From positions 1 to 53,803 of the forward strand of contig JAHLWJ010000002.1 in assembly GCA_019057975.1 (NCBI GenBank): 53,803 nt of DNA, in the 5' to 3' direction. The DNA is from Promethearchaeota archaeon (GTDB lineage Archaea; Asgardarchaeota; Lokiarchaeia; Sigynarchaeales; SOKP01). Below, in pieces: positions 8,154 through 16,829 of this stretch; position 1 is the first letter of the stretch; every line of letters begins with the position of its first letter. Made by a program: the position numbers and the translations under genes. The notes beneath the pieces are model-generated. The model saw only the letters and a program-made list of their open reading frames with translations, did no database searches and was not told the origin of the DNA.

Positions 8154-9296
8154 ATGGAAAAAGTAGGTATTGTAGGATATAATCAAGTCAAATTATATTC
8201 AGATGCAAATTATGGACGTTATGAAATGATTTTTGAAGCTGTCCGAGGTGCAATTGATAAAGCTGGTTTAAAGAAAAAAGATATAACTACCGTTATTTCT
8301 TGCACAAATGATTATTATGATGGTCGAACTATTTCAAATTGTTTTACAGTGGATGTTGGAGGATCATACTTAACAGATGAAAGTAAAGTAGAAATGGATG
8401 GTGCTCATGCTGTTCTATATGGATTAATGAGAGTATTATCAGGTAATCATAAATTAGCTGTCGTTTGGGGGGGAAGCATGGCCTCATGTTTTCCATACCA
8501 TTCTGCTCGATTGTATGAAACAGATCCGACATGGGAACGCCCATTAGCTTATGTGAACGATATCACTTCTGCAGGGTTTCAGATGAGAGCATATATGGAG
8601 AAGTATGGGGTTAGCGTTGATGATATTGCTAAAGTGTCTGTGAAAAATAGGAAAAATGCAGCAAAAAATCCATTAGCCTTAGAAGAAGCTCAAAATGCTA
8701 ATATTACAGTAAAAGATATATTAGAATCAGAAATTTATGCTGATCCAGTAACAGAATTAATGGTAGCACAACCTTGCGATGGTATTGCAGCTTTACTATT
8801 AGCTCCTGAGAAACAAGCTCTAAAAATAACAAATAATCCCGTTTGGATTACAGGTGTAGGGTATAGTCAAGATACCTATTATCTTGGTGATAGAGATTTA
8901 TCAACTTGCAAATCTATGGAAATGGCTGGTAAAATGGCATTTGAAACTGCTGGAATTAAGAATCCAAAGGAAGAGATTGATGTTGCTGAATTTTTTGAAG
9001 CTTATGCTCATGAAGAATTGATATTTGCTGAAGCACTAGGATTTGCTGATAAAGGGAAAGGTGCTAGTATAGAATCCGAAATAAATGGAAATTTGCCAAT
9101 AAATCCTTCTGGAGGGGCAATAGGAGGGAATCCTCCATGTGCAACCGGAATAATAAGAATAATTGAAGCCGTTAAACAACTCACGGGAGAAGCTAATGGA
9201 TATCAAGTTAAAGGAGTTAAAAAAGCTATTGCATCCGGACAAATAGGGATGTGTGCACAAAATAATATACTATATGTATTGGAGGGGAGTAATTAA
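8154..9296 (+). CDS. thiolase-superfamily protein lacking catalytic Cys and His
   Basis: About 380 residues of thiolase fold. The segment that should hold the nucleophilic Cys reads VEMDGAHAVLYG (about residues 79-90). The GHPxGATG histidine motif reads GNPPCATG (about 325-332), so both classical catalytic residues are gone. I start at ATG 8154 rather than GTG 8142, because GGTGAT lies just upstream and MEKVGIVGYNQ is the normal thiolase beginning. The next gene begins one base after this one ends, and both lack catalytic residues, suggesting a heteromeric complex with DUF35. It may be a non-canonical C-C lyase, or a structural subunit. Function not assigned beyond superfamily. Confidence 0.82.
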   Translation: MEKVGIVGYNQVKLYSDANYGRYEMIFEAVRGAIDKAGLKKKDITTVISCTNDYYDGRTISNCFTVDVGGSYLTDESKVEMDGAHAVLYGLMRVLSGNHKLAVVWGGSMASCFPYHSARLYETDPTWERPLAYVNDITSAGFQMRAYMEKYGVSVDDIAKVSVKNRKNAAKNPLALEEAQNANITVKDILESEIYADPVTELMVAQPCDGIAALLLAPEKQALKITNNPVWITGVGYSQDTYYLGDRDLSTCKSMEMAGKMAFETAGIKNPKEEIDVAEFFEAYAHEELIFAEALGFADKGKGASIESEINGNLPINPSGGAIGGNPPCATGIIRIIEAVKQLTGEANGYQVKGVKKAIASGQIGMCAQNNILYVLEGSN

Positions 9297-9297
9297 A

Positions 9298-10545
9298 ATG
9301 GGAAGACAAGTTGCTATAGTTTCAGCTGGTTTTACTGAACATGCTTCAAAACGATCTGATGTAAATATGCCAGAATTAATAAGTGAAGCAATAGAAGATT
9401 GCTTAAAGAAAGTTCCAAGTATAAGTTTTGAAGATATTGATGCTTATGTAAATGGTAACATGCCTGCATTTGAAGGGGCAAATATTCCTGAATTATGGAT
9501 GACAGACTGGATGGGTGCACGAAATAAGCCTTTAATGCGAGTTACAACAGGAGGTACTACGGGAGGCACGGTCGCGATTGCGGGGTATTATTCGGTTGCG
9601 GCAGGATTACCTGGAATAGATACTGTTCTTGCTATTGGTTTTGAACAACAAAGTCAGGGCAACACCGCTACTGGCCTAGCTAGTGTAGCATACGGTGAAA
9701 TTACTGTATATAATACACTGGGAATTACATATGAACGTTTAACTCGTATTCTATCTGCCGGTGCTGCAATTGGTGTAGCTTCCTATCAAGCTACTAACTA
9801 TATGCACAAATCAAAAATAACGGAAGAGGATCTAGCAAGGGTTGTCGTCCAAAATAGACGCAATGCAGCAAAAACATGGTGGGCTCATTTGAAAATGCCA
9901 GATCTTACAATTGAGCAAGTTTTAGACACACCTTATATTTCGTATCCATTAAGATATGGGATGGTTTGTCCGGCTAGCGATGGTGCATGTGCGGTTTTAT
10001 TTACAACAGAAGAAAAAGCTAAAGATATGTGCGATATTCCTGTTTATGTAAATGGTGTATCCAGTATTGCCCATGAGTCTGCTGTTCTTGGTTATAGTTG
10101 TAGTGGCTCAGGACAAATAGATCCCTCAGAACAACTGGGGGCAATGAAGTCTTCTGAATTAGCTTACTCTCAGGCAGGAATCTCATTTCCTAGAAAAGAA
10201 ATTGACTACGCTGAAGTTTATTCTCCGTTCCCTAATCAAGAATTAATGTGGGTTGAAAAGCTTGGATTATTCGAAGAGACTACGGCTCCACAGATGTATA
10301 AAAATGGGGTTACTTCATTAAAAGGTGAATTGCCAATATGCTGTTCTGGAGGTGTCAATTCAACAAACGCCATTGGAGCTTCTGCCTTAGAAAGACCCGC
10401 TGAAGCCGCACTCCAAATAATGGGGAAAGCTAGTAATCAAGTTCCAAAAACGGTACATACTGCTATTGGTCATGGATGGGGGGGAAGTCTTAATTTATGT
10501 ACAATGATGGTAATGTCAGATGAACCGAAAAGAAAATTTAAATAA
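9298..10545 (+). CDS. thiolase-superfamily protein lacking catalytic Cys and His (second copy)
   Basis: 415 residues. The nucleophile position reads VTTGGTTGGT (about residues 82-91) instead of a Cys, and the histidine motif reads NSTNAIGASA instead of GHPxGATG. The C-terminal IGHGWGGSLNLCTM keeps the glycine-rich last loop. The start is ATG 9298 behind the strong Shine-Dalgarno GGAGGGGAG (9281-9289); an in-frame GTG upstream lies inside the preceding gene. It forms one unit with the DUF35 and thiolase-like genes before it and is most likely part of the same acyl-CoA C-C cleaving or condensing complex. Substrate unknown. Confidence 0.82.
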   Translation: MGRQVAIVSAGFTEHASKRSDVNMPELISEAIEDCLKKVPSISFEDIDAYVNGNMPAFEGANIPELWMTDWMGARNKPLMRVTTGGTTGGTVAIAGYYSVAAGLPGIDTVLAIGFEQQSQGNTATGLASVAYGEITVYNTLGITYERLTRILSAGAAIGVASYQATNYMHKSKITEEDLARVVVQNRRNAAKTWWAHLKMPDLTIEQVLDTPYISYPLRYGMVCPASDGACAVLFTTEEKAKDMCDIPVYVNGVSSIAHESAVLGYSCSGSGQIDPSEQLGAMKSSELAYSQAGISFPRKEIDYAEVYSPFPNQELMWVEKLGLFEETTAPQMYKNGVTSLKGELPICCSGGVNSTNAIGASALERPAEAALQIMGKASNQVPKTVHTAIGHGWGGSLNLCTMMVMSDEPKRKFK

Positions 10546-10639
10546 CTAATTTTACCAATTTTTTTTAAGATTTACCCAAATCTTAATTAACAAAATTCAA
10601 ATTTTATCCTACAAATTTTTATAGGCAAAAAATGTTTGA

Positions 10640-10655
10640 TTTTTTTTTTTTCTTT
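10640..10655 (+). terminator. poly-T tract between thiolase operon and HNH cassette
   Basis: A run of eleven T, then C and three T, about 95 bases after the thiolase stop and 65 bases before the next gene. It probably separates the two transcription units. The rest of the 174-base gap has no ORF or repeat that I can see. Confidence 0.4.
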
Positions 10656-10719
10656 AAATAAATGAATAAAAATTAGATAGGTAAGGAAAAAAATTATGAT
10701 ATTATTATGAGAAAATATT

Positions 10720-11334
10720 ATGGTACATTATTCTAATGATCCCTATTTGGAGGAAGAATTAGAGGATAATTTTATTGAATGGTATGAAATCGAGGGCATA
10801 AGGAAAATTAAAGAACTTTCACGCCAGCTCCGAACGGTATTTAATTGTAAGTCAGAAGTAATTAAATATAGGTATCGTTCCACTCTTACTCCTACCGTAA
10901 ATCATGCAAGCACTACATTTTTAAGTCAAAAACAAAAATTTGAGGCATTAACTCACGAATTCATAGAGTTGCTAAAAAAAATCAATGACACCAATCAGAC
11001 ACTCGAACAAGGGATTCGAAATCTGTTTTTTCTCGATTATACAACACGATTAATTAAGCTATCAAAAATATCCGAGCAGTTGTTCATCCTAATTCACTAT
11101 TTTTCAGAAGAAAGCCTTCACCGACATCCAAAATTCCTTAGATTTATCATGATATTAGCACAAGATATTTGTTTGGTGAAAAAATGCTTGTACGCTCAAT
11201 CCAGTGAATTCTTTGAGGAGCTTGGAACAAACTATAATAATTTAGAAAAAGAACTCACTCTTTTAATTCCTAATCAAATATCATTTCATAAGGTTATGAA
11301 AGAAAAAAAACTCGAGGAGCGTCTTACATCATGA
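10720..11334 (+). CDS. helical hypothetical protein, first gene of HTH-HNH cassette
   Basis: 204 residues, family not recognised. It is predicted mostly helical and charged, with no signal peptide, membrane segment or Cys cluster; residues 80-170 alternate hydrophobic and charged positions as in a helical bundle (FIELLKKIN, FFLDYTTRLIKLSKI). Its ATGA stop/start overlaps the start of the next gene by four bases, so the two are translationally coupled and probably work together. Its codons look less AT-rich than the surrounding metabolic genes, which hints at a different origin. No function assigned. Confidence 0.7.
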   Translation: MVHYSNDPYLEEELEDNFIEWYEIEGIRKIKELSRQLRTVFNCKSEVIKYRYRSTLTPTVNHASTTFLSQKQKFEALTHEFIELLKKINDTNQTLEQGIRNLFFLDYTTRLIKLSKISEQLFILIHYFSEESLHRHPKFLRFIMILAQDICLVKKCLYAQSSEFFEELGTNYNNLEKELTLLIPNQISFHKVMKEKKLEERLTS

Positions 11335-13745
11335 AAGTATATACTGATGTCTCGCGGAAAACCGTAGGAGAAGATCGCATCGCGATTTGCCCAATATTCG
11401 GATGCGAATCAATTAAACGAGTAAAACCGCTTAAAATTGGGTTTTTGGGTTTTGGAAAATATCCAAAATGTAAGAAACATCATGTTGCTTTGGTTTATAT
11501 AGATGAGAAAATTGGAGATTTCGTAGATGGTGCCTTAGCATGCTTGTTTGATAAAGCGGGACTCCCACCAAGCGATTTGCTCGATTGTGTAAAATCGAAA
11601 CAACCTGAAGAATTAAATTCTTTTATACGGGGATGGGTGAATTGTATCACTATCGGGAGGGGGGCTCCTATTGTTTCACATTATTTGGATGCGATTTCTA
11701 GTGCTTACCTTAAGCAACTGACCAAGAAACAAGTGAATGCCCTCAAAATAAATGGAAATTTGAAGAAAAAATCTCTCTACCAATCAGTAAGGAATGGAAT
11801 GAGCGAAATCACCAACCAATATACCAGACTTCTCAAACACATTCGAGTTCATTCCGAAATTATTAATGAATATAAAAACTTTAAACCATTTTCTATAAGT
11901 CTCCGAAATTTATTGATGGATTGGCAAAAAAGTGTTTTAGATCAGAATAAGATGATAAAATCTTCAGAAATTAAAAACCAAATGTCTTTGAAAGAAATAA
12001 AATTTCACTATGACCAAATCCTAAATGTGGGTACATGCCGATGTCTGCTCGGGCTAAATCCTGAAAGTAGAGAGGTCAAGAAAGCAAAAATAACTGCGTT
12101 TGGCCGGTTTTCTGCTTATTATGAATTTTATACTGAAGGTTTGACTCTGAAGTTTACAAAATCCAAAATTATTAACATTTACTCAGAAAGCAAGTTTAAT
12201 TTAGAAAATTTTAAAGAAGAAAATGAACCTCTAATGTTTCATAATAAAAATAAAGAAAAAAAAAGCTGTAATTCAATAATAAATGAAAAAGATGACTTTG
12301 ATATTAGAGAAGGGTCTAATTCAGAAGATTTAGAAAAGATAAAAGATTATCTCAAAAATGTTAATTGGGGACAAATATCTGATAATTGGATAATTCAAGT
12401 AAAAGGACTTGGAAAAATTACATTAAATCCTTATAAATATTGTTCAAAAAAAAATCCGTTATATATGCATGAAAAATGGTTAGAGTGGGTTTACACTAAT
12501 GAAGATTTACACTTAAGTGATCGTACAATAGCAAAAATAAGCGGATTGAAAAATCATAAATCAATACAATACTGGCGTGGTAAATTCAATATTCAAACAA
12601 GGGAAGAAAGTGGATATTATCTTATTCCAGAAGGATATATTGACCTATATATGCCAAAAGGGTATAAACATCCGGTATTAAATCCATTCGGAAATAGAAG
12701 GATCACACGAAGGGAACATATTGTTAAGATGGAAAAACAATTAATGAATTCACTGACACCAAAAGAATTAGCTCTTCACCCTTGTTTAGTTGGTGATGAT
12801 GGTGGGAATTTTTACATTAAAACCGGAAGCGTGGTCCATCACATTAACTACAGGAAACAGGATAATGATATAGAAAATTTATGGTTATATAAGGGTCATA
12901 GTGAACATAATAAGAATAATATTAATAAATGTTTTAGTGGACTAATCAAGTTAGGTCAAATAGTATTTTCTAGAGCTGATAATCAATATTATTTGGATAA
13001 GCAATTTGATTATAGAAAATTAAAACGCGATCAAGTAGGAGGAATAATAAAACCAGTTGAGTTTTTTCGGTATGAGGATATTGATATAGTGAGAGAATTA
13101 ATCAAAAAAATTGATTGGTCAGATATGAAATGGACAATTGAAGTTCAAACTAATAAAATTTCAACAAGAATAATACACCTAAATCCCTATAATGACAGTT
13201 CTGAGGAAAATCCTTTATACCGACATAAAGGTTGGGTAGAACGTATTATTGGTGATTCAAGATTTAACCTAACAGACTCAAGACTAGCAGAGTTATGTAG
13301 AATTTCGGTAAATACTGCGTATCGTTGGCGTGGGAAGATACATAAAATTCCAGTGGAAAGTTGGGGTTTCAAAAGATATTTACATACAATGAAAAACCGA
13401 ACCCAGGTGTGGATAAAAGTATTAAAAAGTTATGGAAATCCTTTTGCAATAAAAAAAGTAGGATTTAATTACATGCTGGAACACCGCTATTTAATGGAAC
13501 AGGAGTTGACACGACAACCAAAAAAATATCACAAATATCTTGTAAATGGTAAGTATTTAAAACCAGAATGCAGGGTCCATCATATCAATCTTGATTCATT
13601 AGATAATAGAATACAAAATATTCATCCTAGTATAAATAATTCTGAGCATAAGAAGATACATTCTTCATTATTCGATCTTATTAATGCTTTACTGAAGAAA
13701 AAATTAATTCTTTTTAAAAATGGAATTTACATTTTAAATTATTAG
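11331..13745 (+). CDS. large protein with zinc-binding N-terminus and two tandem HTH-HNH modules
   Basis: 804 residues. The N-terminus has C20, C25, C47, H50 and H51, a likely zinc site, then about 230 helical residues. From about residue 335 the protein contains two copies of a module of about 200 residues. Each has a Trp-rich segment with LNPY and NPLYxH (353-391; 603-642), a helix-turn-helix ending in YWRGK or YRWRGK (395-417; 646-668), and an HNH-type stretch with EH, HHIN (503-506; 750-753), an N-[IL] pair and a final EH. HNH folds usually cut DNA, and HTH-HNH fusions occur in homing endonucleases. Around residue 285-330 the DNA becomes more AT-rich, suggesting a fusion. Activity inferred, not shown. 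Confidence 0.72.
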   Translation: MKVYTDVSRKTVGEDRIAICPIFGCESIKRVKPLKIGFLGFGKYPKCKKHHVALVYIDEKIGDFVDGALACLFDKAGLPPSDLLDCVKSKQPEELNSFIRGWVNCITIGRGAPIVSHYLDAISSAYLKQLTKKQVNALKINGNLKKKSLYQSVRNGMSEITNQYTRLLKHIRVHSEIINEYKNFKPFSISLRNLLMDWQKSVLDQNKMIKSSEIKNQMSLKEIKFHYDQILNVGTCRCLLGLNPESREVKKAKITAFGRFSAYYEFYTEGLTLKFTKSKIINIYSESKFNLENFKEENEPLMFHNKNKEKKSCNSIINEKDDFDIREGSNSEDLEKIKDYLKNVNWGQISDNWIIQVKGLGKITLNPYKYCSKKNPLYMHEKWLEWVYTNEDLHLSDRTIAKISGLKNHKSIQYWRGKFNIQTREESGYYLIPEGYIDLYMPKGYKHPVLNPFGNRRITRREHIVKMEKQLMNSLTPKELALHPCLVGDDGGNFYIKTGSVVHHINYRKQDNDIENLWLYKGHSEHNKNNINKCFSGLIKLGQIVFSRADNQYYLDKQFDYRKLKRDQVGGIIKPVEFFRYEDIDIVRELIKKIDWSDMKWTIEVQTNKISTRIIHLNPYNDSSEENPLYRHKGWVERIIGDSRFNLTDSRLAELCRISVNTAYRWRGKIHKIPVESWGFKRYLHTMKNRTQVWIKVLKSYGNPFAIKKVGFNYMLEHRYLMEQELTRQPKKYHKYLVNGKYLKPECRVHHINLDSLDNRIQNIHPSINNSEHKKIHSSLFDLINALLKKKLILFKNGIYILNY

Positions 13746-13877
13746 AACAATAATCTTTATTTAATATTAAAAGATTCACTTTTCATAGAATCAGGAATTT
13801 ATCAATTTATTAAAAATTGCTTCTAATTATTACTTCTAAATATAAATGAGGAACTTGAATTCCAGAGGTGAAATAAT

Positions 13878-14408
13878 ATTTCAAAACGAACGCAAAGGAA
13901 ATCTTTAGATTATGTTAAGAAGGATTATGTGAAAACAAGAACAATGCCTGGTAACTGGTATTTATCTAGTTATACATATAAATTTAACCTTACACATATG
14001 CAACCCTTTTTAAAGAAGCTGAAAGAAAAAAAATTAGTGGGGTTAAAATGCTCAGGGTGTAATAGAGTATTTTTTCCACCAAGACTAGTATGTGGAAAAT
14101 GTTTAATAAAACCTGATCAATGGGTTGATCTAAGAGATACGGGTGAAGTTTCCACTTTTTCAATTGCCTATTTAAAAGATCCAAATACAGGTGAAGTTCA
14201 AGAAAAACCATCGGTATTGATTCGTCAAGACGGAGCAGATACAACTTATATGGTTGAATTAAATCCTGAAATTAATTATAAGGATACATATATTGGAATG
14301 CCTGTAAAAGTACACTGGAATGAAGATCTTAAGGGAAATTTAGCTGATATTGAATATTATGATTTAGTAGAAGATAATGCAAGAGATTTAGATTTACATA
14401 AAGAGTAA
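13878..14408 (+). CDS. DUF35 zinc-ribbon/OB-fold protein, probable ATT start
   Basis: Third DUF35 protein of the window. Helix LKKLKEKKLVGLKC leads into the zinc ribbon CSGCN and VCGKC, followed by the OB strands STFSIAYLKD and VKVHWNED. The first conventional start is a GTG at 13929 without a ribosome site. An in-frame ATT at 13878 lies seven bases after a good GAGGTG (13865-13870), and an in-frame stop at 13869-13871 excludes anything further upstream. This gives the sensible N-terminus SKRTQRKSLDYVKKDYVK. It has no adjacent thiolase; the HTH-HNH cassette separates it from the thiolase operon at 7.7-10.5 kb, which it may originally have belonged to. Confidence 0.83.
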   Translation: MSKRTQRKSLDYVKKDYVKTRTMPGNWYLSSYTYKFNLTHMQPFLKKLKEKKLVGLKCSGCNRVFFPPRLVCGKCLIKPDQWVDLRDTGEVSTFSIAYLKDPNTGEVQEKPSVLIRQDGADTTYMVELNPEINYKDTYIGMPVKVHWNEDLKGNLADIEYYDLVEDNARDLDLHKE

Positions 14409-14456
14409 CTTTACTATAAACTAAATCTTACCTTTTTTTTAATCTATTTAAGTTTT

Positions 14457-15503
14457 CTACAGATTTTGTAAAACTTTTCCAATTGTTTCTATGCTGGATT
14501 GAATATCATCCTCTTGAATCCCATAATGGGTTACAAAACGTATTTTTTCTTTGCTTATATTAAACGCTAAGACCCCTTCCTTTCCTAACTCTGAAATTAT
14601 TTTAAAAATTCTAACTTTATTCAGAAATTCAACAATAACAATATTGGTATCGGGGTCATGGATTTTTATGGGGAATCCAAATCCCTTCAATCCTTCAGCA
14701 AATATTTTAGCATTTTTATGATCCTCTTCTAGTCTTCTAATCCATTTAGGTTCAAGTGCTACTAACCCAAAAGCGGCGATTATCCCTGCTTGTCGCATGC
14801 CACCTCCAACCATTTTACGAAATTTCCGCGCTTTTGAAACAAACTCTTTAGAGCCAGCGACGATAGAACCTACTGGGCACGACAAACCCTTTGATAAACA
14901 AAACATCACACTATCCACATGTTTACTAAACTCTGTTACCGGTATGTTTAATCCTACAGCAGCATTAAAAATTCTCGCACCATCTAAATGAAATTTCAAT
15001 CCGTTTTTTTTAGCAAAATCTTTCAAACCTCTTAGGATTTCTGGCTTTACAATTGCCCCTCCATGAAAATTATGTGTATCCTCAGCACATATTAGAGTGG
15101 TTGCTGGTTCATGTATATCTTCTTTATCTCGAATTAAATCTTGGAGTTGCTCAATTGATGGAACTCCTCTTTTTGAAGAATAAGTACTTATCATCAAACC
15201 TCCAATACGAGCAGCACTTCCAACTTCATGCCCAATAATATGACTTTGTTCTTCTAATAAGATTTCATTTCCAGGATTAGTTTGTGAAAGAAGTGAAACT
15301 AGATTTCCTTGAGAACCCGAGGTTACTAATAAAGCTGCTTTTTTTCCTATAATCTTCGCTGCCTTATTTTCTAGTTCATTAACAGTAGGATCTTCTCCAA
15401 GAACATCGTCTCCGAGTTTAGAATTGTTCATTGATTTAACTGCTTCCCACATTTCTGGTGAAGGTTTAGTTACCGTATCAGAACGTAAATCGACAATTTT
15501 CAT
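14457..15503 (-). CDS. ltaE: low-specificity L-threonine aldolase
   Basis: PLP-dependent enzyme that cleaves L-threonine or allo-threonine to glycine and acetaldehyde. It begins with the family hallmark VDLRSDTVTKPSPEMWEA. It also has GDDVLGEDPTVNELE, ENTHN-like EDTHNFHGG, the PLP-binding Asp in FHLDGARIFNA and the Schiff-base Lys in CLSKGLSCPVGS. About 348 residues from ATG 15503, the usual length. Two in-frame starts further upstream are less likely, because the conserved sequence begins two residues after this ATG. It lies downstream of the amino-acid ABC transporter on the same strand, which fits amino-acid catabolism, and converges with the DUF35 gene. Confidence 0.92.
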   Translation of the reverse strand: MKIVDLRSDTVTKPSPEMWEAVKSMNNSKLGDDVLGEDPTVNELENKAAKIIGKKAALLVTSGSQGNLVSLLSQTNPGNEILLEEQSHIIGHEVGSAARIGGLMISTYSSKRGVPSIEQLQDLIRDKEDIHEPATTLICAEDTHNFHGGAIVKPEILRGLKDFAKKNGLKFHLDGARIFNAAVGLNIPVTEFSKHVDSVMFCLSKGLSCPVGSIVAGSKEFVSKARKFRKMVGGGMRQAGIIAAFGLVALEPKWIRRLEEDHKNAKIFAEGLKGFGFPIKIHDPDTNIVIVEFLNKVRIFKIISELGKEGVLAFNISKEKIRFVTHYGIQEDDIQSSIETIGKVLQNL

Positions 15504-15660
15504 TGTTATCATAATTAAAAATTTTAAATTGTGATAATAAATCAAATAAATAATAAATAGTTTGAAAAAAGAATTAAATTAAGTTAAATAATGTATGTTT
15601 TTAACACATTTGCCAGCTATCGGACCAAAAAAATAATAGTTAGGAAATCTTGAATACCAG

Positions 15661-16515
15661 TTATCCAAACCACGTTTCAATTAAGTTATAAATTGTCCCG
15701 TTTTGATAGGCTTCAGAGATAACCTTGTTAATTACGTACAGTAGTTCTGGTTCCCCATATTTGCACCATAACGCTAAATGGTCAGTTGGTGTACCGAAGA
15801 TAATTTTGAGGACATATATTTCATTATAAACGGTAAAGATTGGCTCATCTACGTATGCTGCATCAATAGCACCAACATCTAACCCTACGATTAAGGAATC
15901 GGCACTAGGGTAGATTATAAGGTCTTCACCAACAGTCATGCCTAGATCTTCTAACTCCTGTTGCATTATAGTCCCTGATTGAACACCAACAGTATAAGAT
16001 GTAAGGTTATCTAAACTTTCAATTATAAGCACTGAATCGTTTCTAACTATAACAACTTGACTGAATGTCATGTAGGTTATGGAAGGTGCAAGTACTTCTG
16101 CGCGAAATGACGTATATGTCATCGCAGCTGCAACCATGTCAATAGTGTTTGCATTACAAGCAGAAATCAGTTGTGTGAAGTCTATATGAGTCATTACAAG
16201 ATCAACACCAAGCTCAGCAGCAATCATCTGTGATAAATCGACGTCGAAACCTTCAATCTCGCCTGTATAAGGCCAAGTAAAATTCTCGAAAGGCGGGTAA
16301 TCAGCAGCAGTCCCAACAATAAGTTCACCTCGTGCTTTAATCTGATCGAGTAGTGGTTCCAATTCCTCTGGGCAATCTGGACAATCTGGACAATCTGGAC
16401 AATCCAGACAATCTGGACATTGTTCTTCTGGAATAAATAAAGGTATTAACCATCCAAGACCGAAGGCTATTCCTATAAAAGCAATTATCGCTATAATTTC
16501 AATTTCTCTTCTCAA
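15661..16515 (-). CDS. amino-acid ABC transporter substrate-binding protein with Cys-Pro-Asp repeat linker
   Basis: Periplasmic-binding-protein type II (family 3, polar amino acids), 284 residues. An N-terminal membrane anchor (residues 7-28) is followed by an unusual linker with six Cys at exact three-residue spacing (33, 36, 39, 42, 45, 48; CPDCLDCPDCPDC). The binding fold starts at GELIVGTAADYPPFENF, with GFDVDLSQMIAAELG and a C-terminal IETWFG. The start codon is TTG; the paralogue at 20650-21444 begins with ATG at the equivalent place and lacks the Cys linker. The linker could bind metal or form disulfides, or be a 9-bp repeat expansion. Presumably it delivers an amino acid to the permeases at 17.7-20.4 kb. 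Confidence 0.9.
   Translation of the reverse strand: MRREIEIIAIIAFIGIAFGLGWLIPLFIPEEQCPDCLDCPDCPDCPDCPEELEPLLDQIKARGELIVGTAADYPPFENFTWPYTGEIEGFDVDLSQMIAAELGVDLVMTHIDFTQLISACNANTIDMVAAAMTYTSFRAEVLAPSITYMTFSQVVIVRNDSVLIIESLDNLTSYTVGVQSGTIMQQELEDLGMTVGEDLIIYPSADSLIVGLDVGAIDAAYVDEPIFTVYNEIYVLKIIFGTPTDHLALWCKYGEPELLYVINKVISEAYQNGTIYNLIETWFG
16371..16420. repeat. 9-bp tandem repeat coding for Cys-Pro-Asp units
   Basis: About five head-to-tail copies of GGACAATCT (plus strand), with small deviations in the fourth copy and at both ends. They encode the CPD triplets of the binding protein on the minus strand. Nine is a multiple of three, so gain or loss of units keeps the frame. Confidence 0.85.
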
Positions 16516-16829
16516 ATAATATTCAACTCTAAATTTTAATTTTTATATGTTTTTAATATTGGTATTTTTGGATTAATACTGATGGTTAATTATTTTATAT
16601 GTTAGTATTTAAAAATTTCGATCTAAGGATAAAAAATTCAAATTATATATAATCCTAAAAGTTTGAAGATTTTCCAACAAGCTATAATATAAGAATCTTG
16701 TAAAGACTTTGTATAAGTAGCAGAACTGAAATCAATAATTTATAACATAGGTACTTTAACCATTTTTAAATATAACGATAATTTTAGTTATTAAAAAAAA
16801 CTAATAAATTTCAAAAAATTTCATAAATA
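16516..16829. promoter_or_regulatory. leader and promoter region of binding protein 1
   Basis: 314 bases without a gene. Its part nearest the binding-protein gene (about 16553-16660) resembles the region upstream of the second binding protein (21489-21594) over roughly 100 bases, including a BRE/TATA-like site. The remainder is AT-rich with nothing recognisable. Confidence 0.55.
16604..16620 (-). promoter_or_regulatory. BRE/TATA-like promoter for binding protein 1
   Basis: On the minus strand the sequence reads CGAAATTTTTAAATACT, a BRE-like CGAAA followed by a TATA-like stretch, about 90 bases before the TTG start at 16515. The same arrangement occurs before the paralogous gene at 21444, which strengthens the call. 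Confidence 0.55.

Noticed and set aside
10546..13877. Insertion sequence with terminal inverted repeats around the HNH cassette
   Set aside because: I found no inverted repeats or target-site duplication at the borders by eye, and no DDE or HUH transposase motif.
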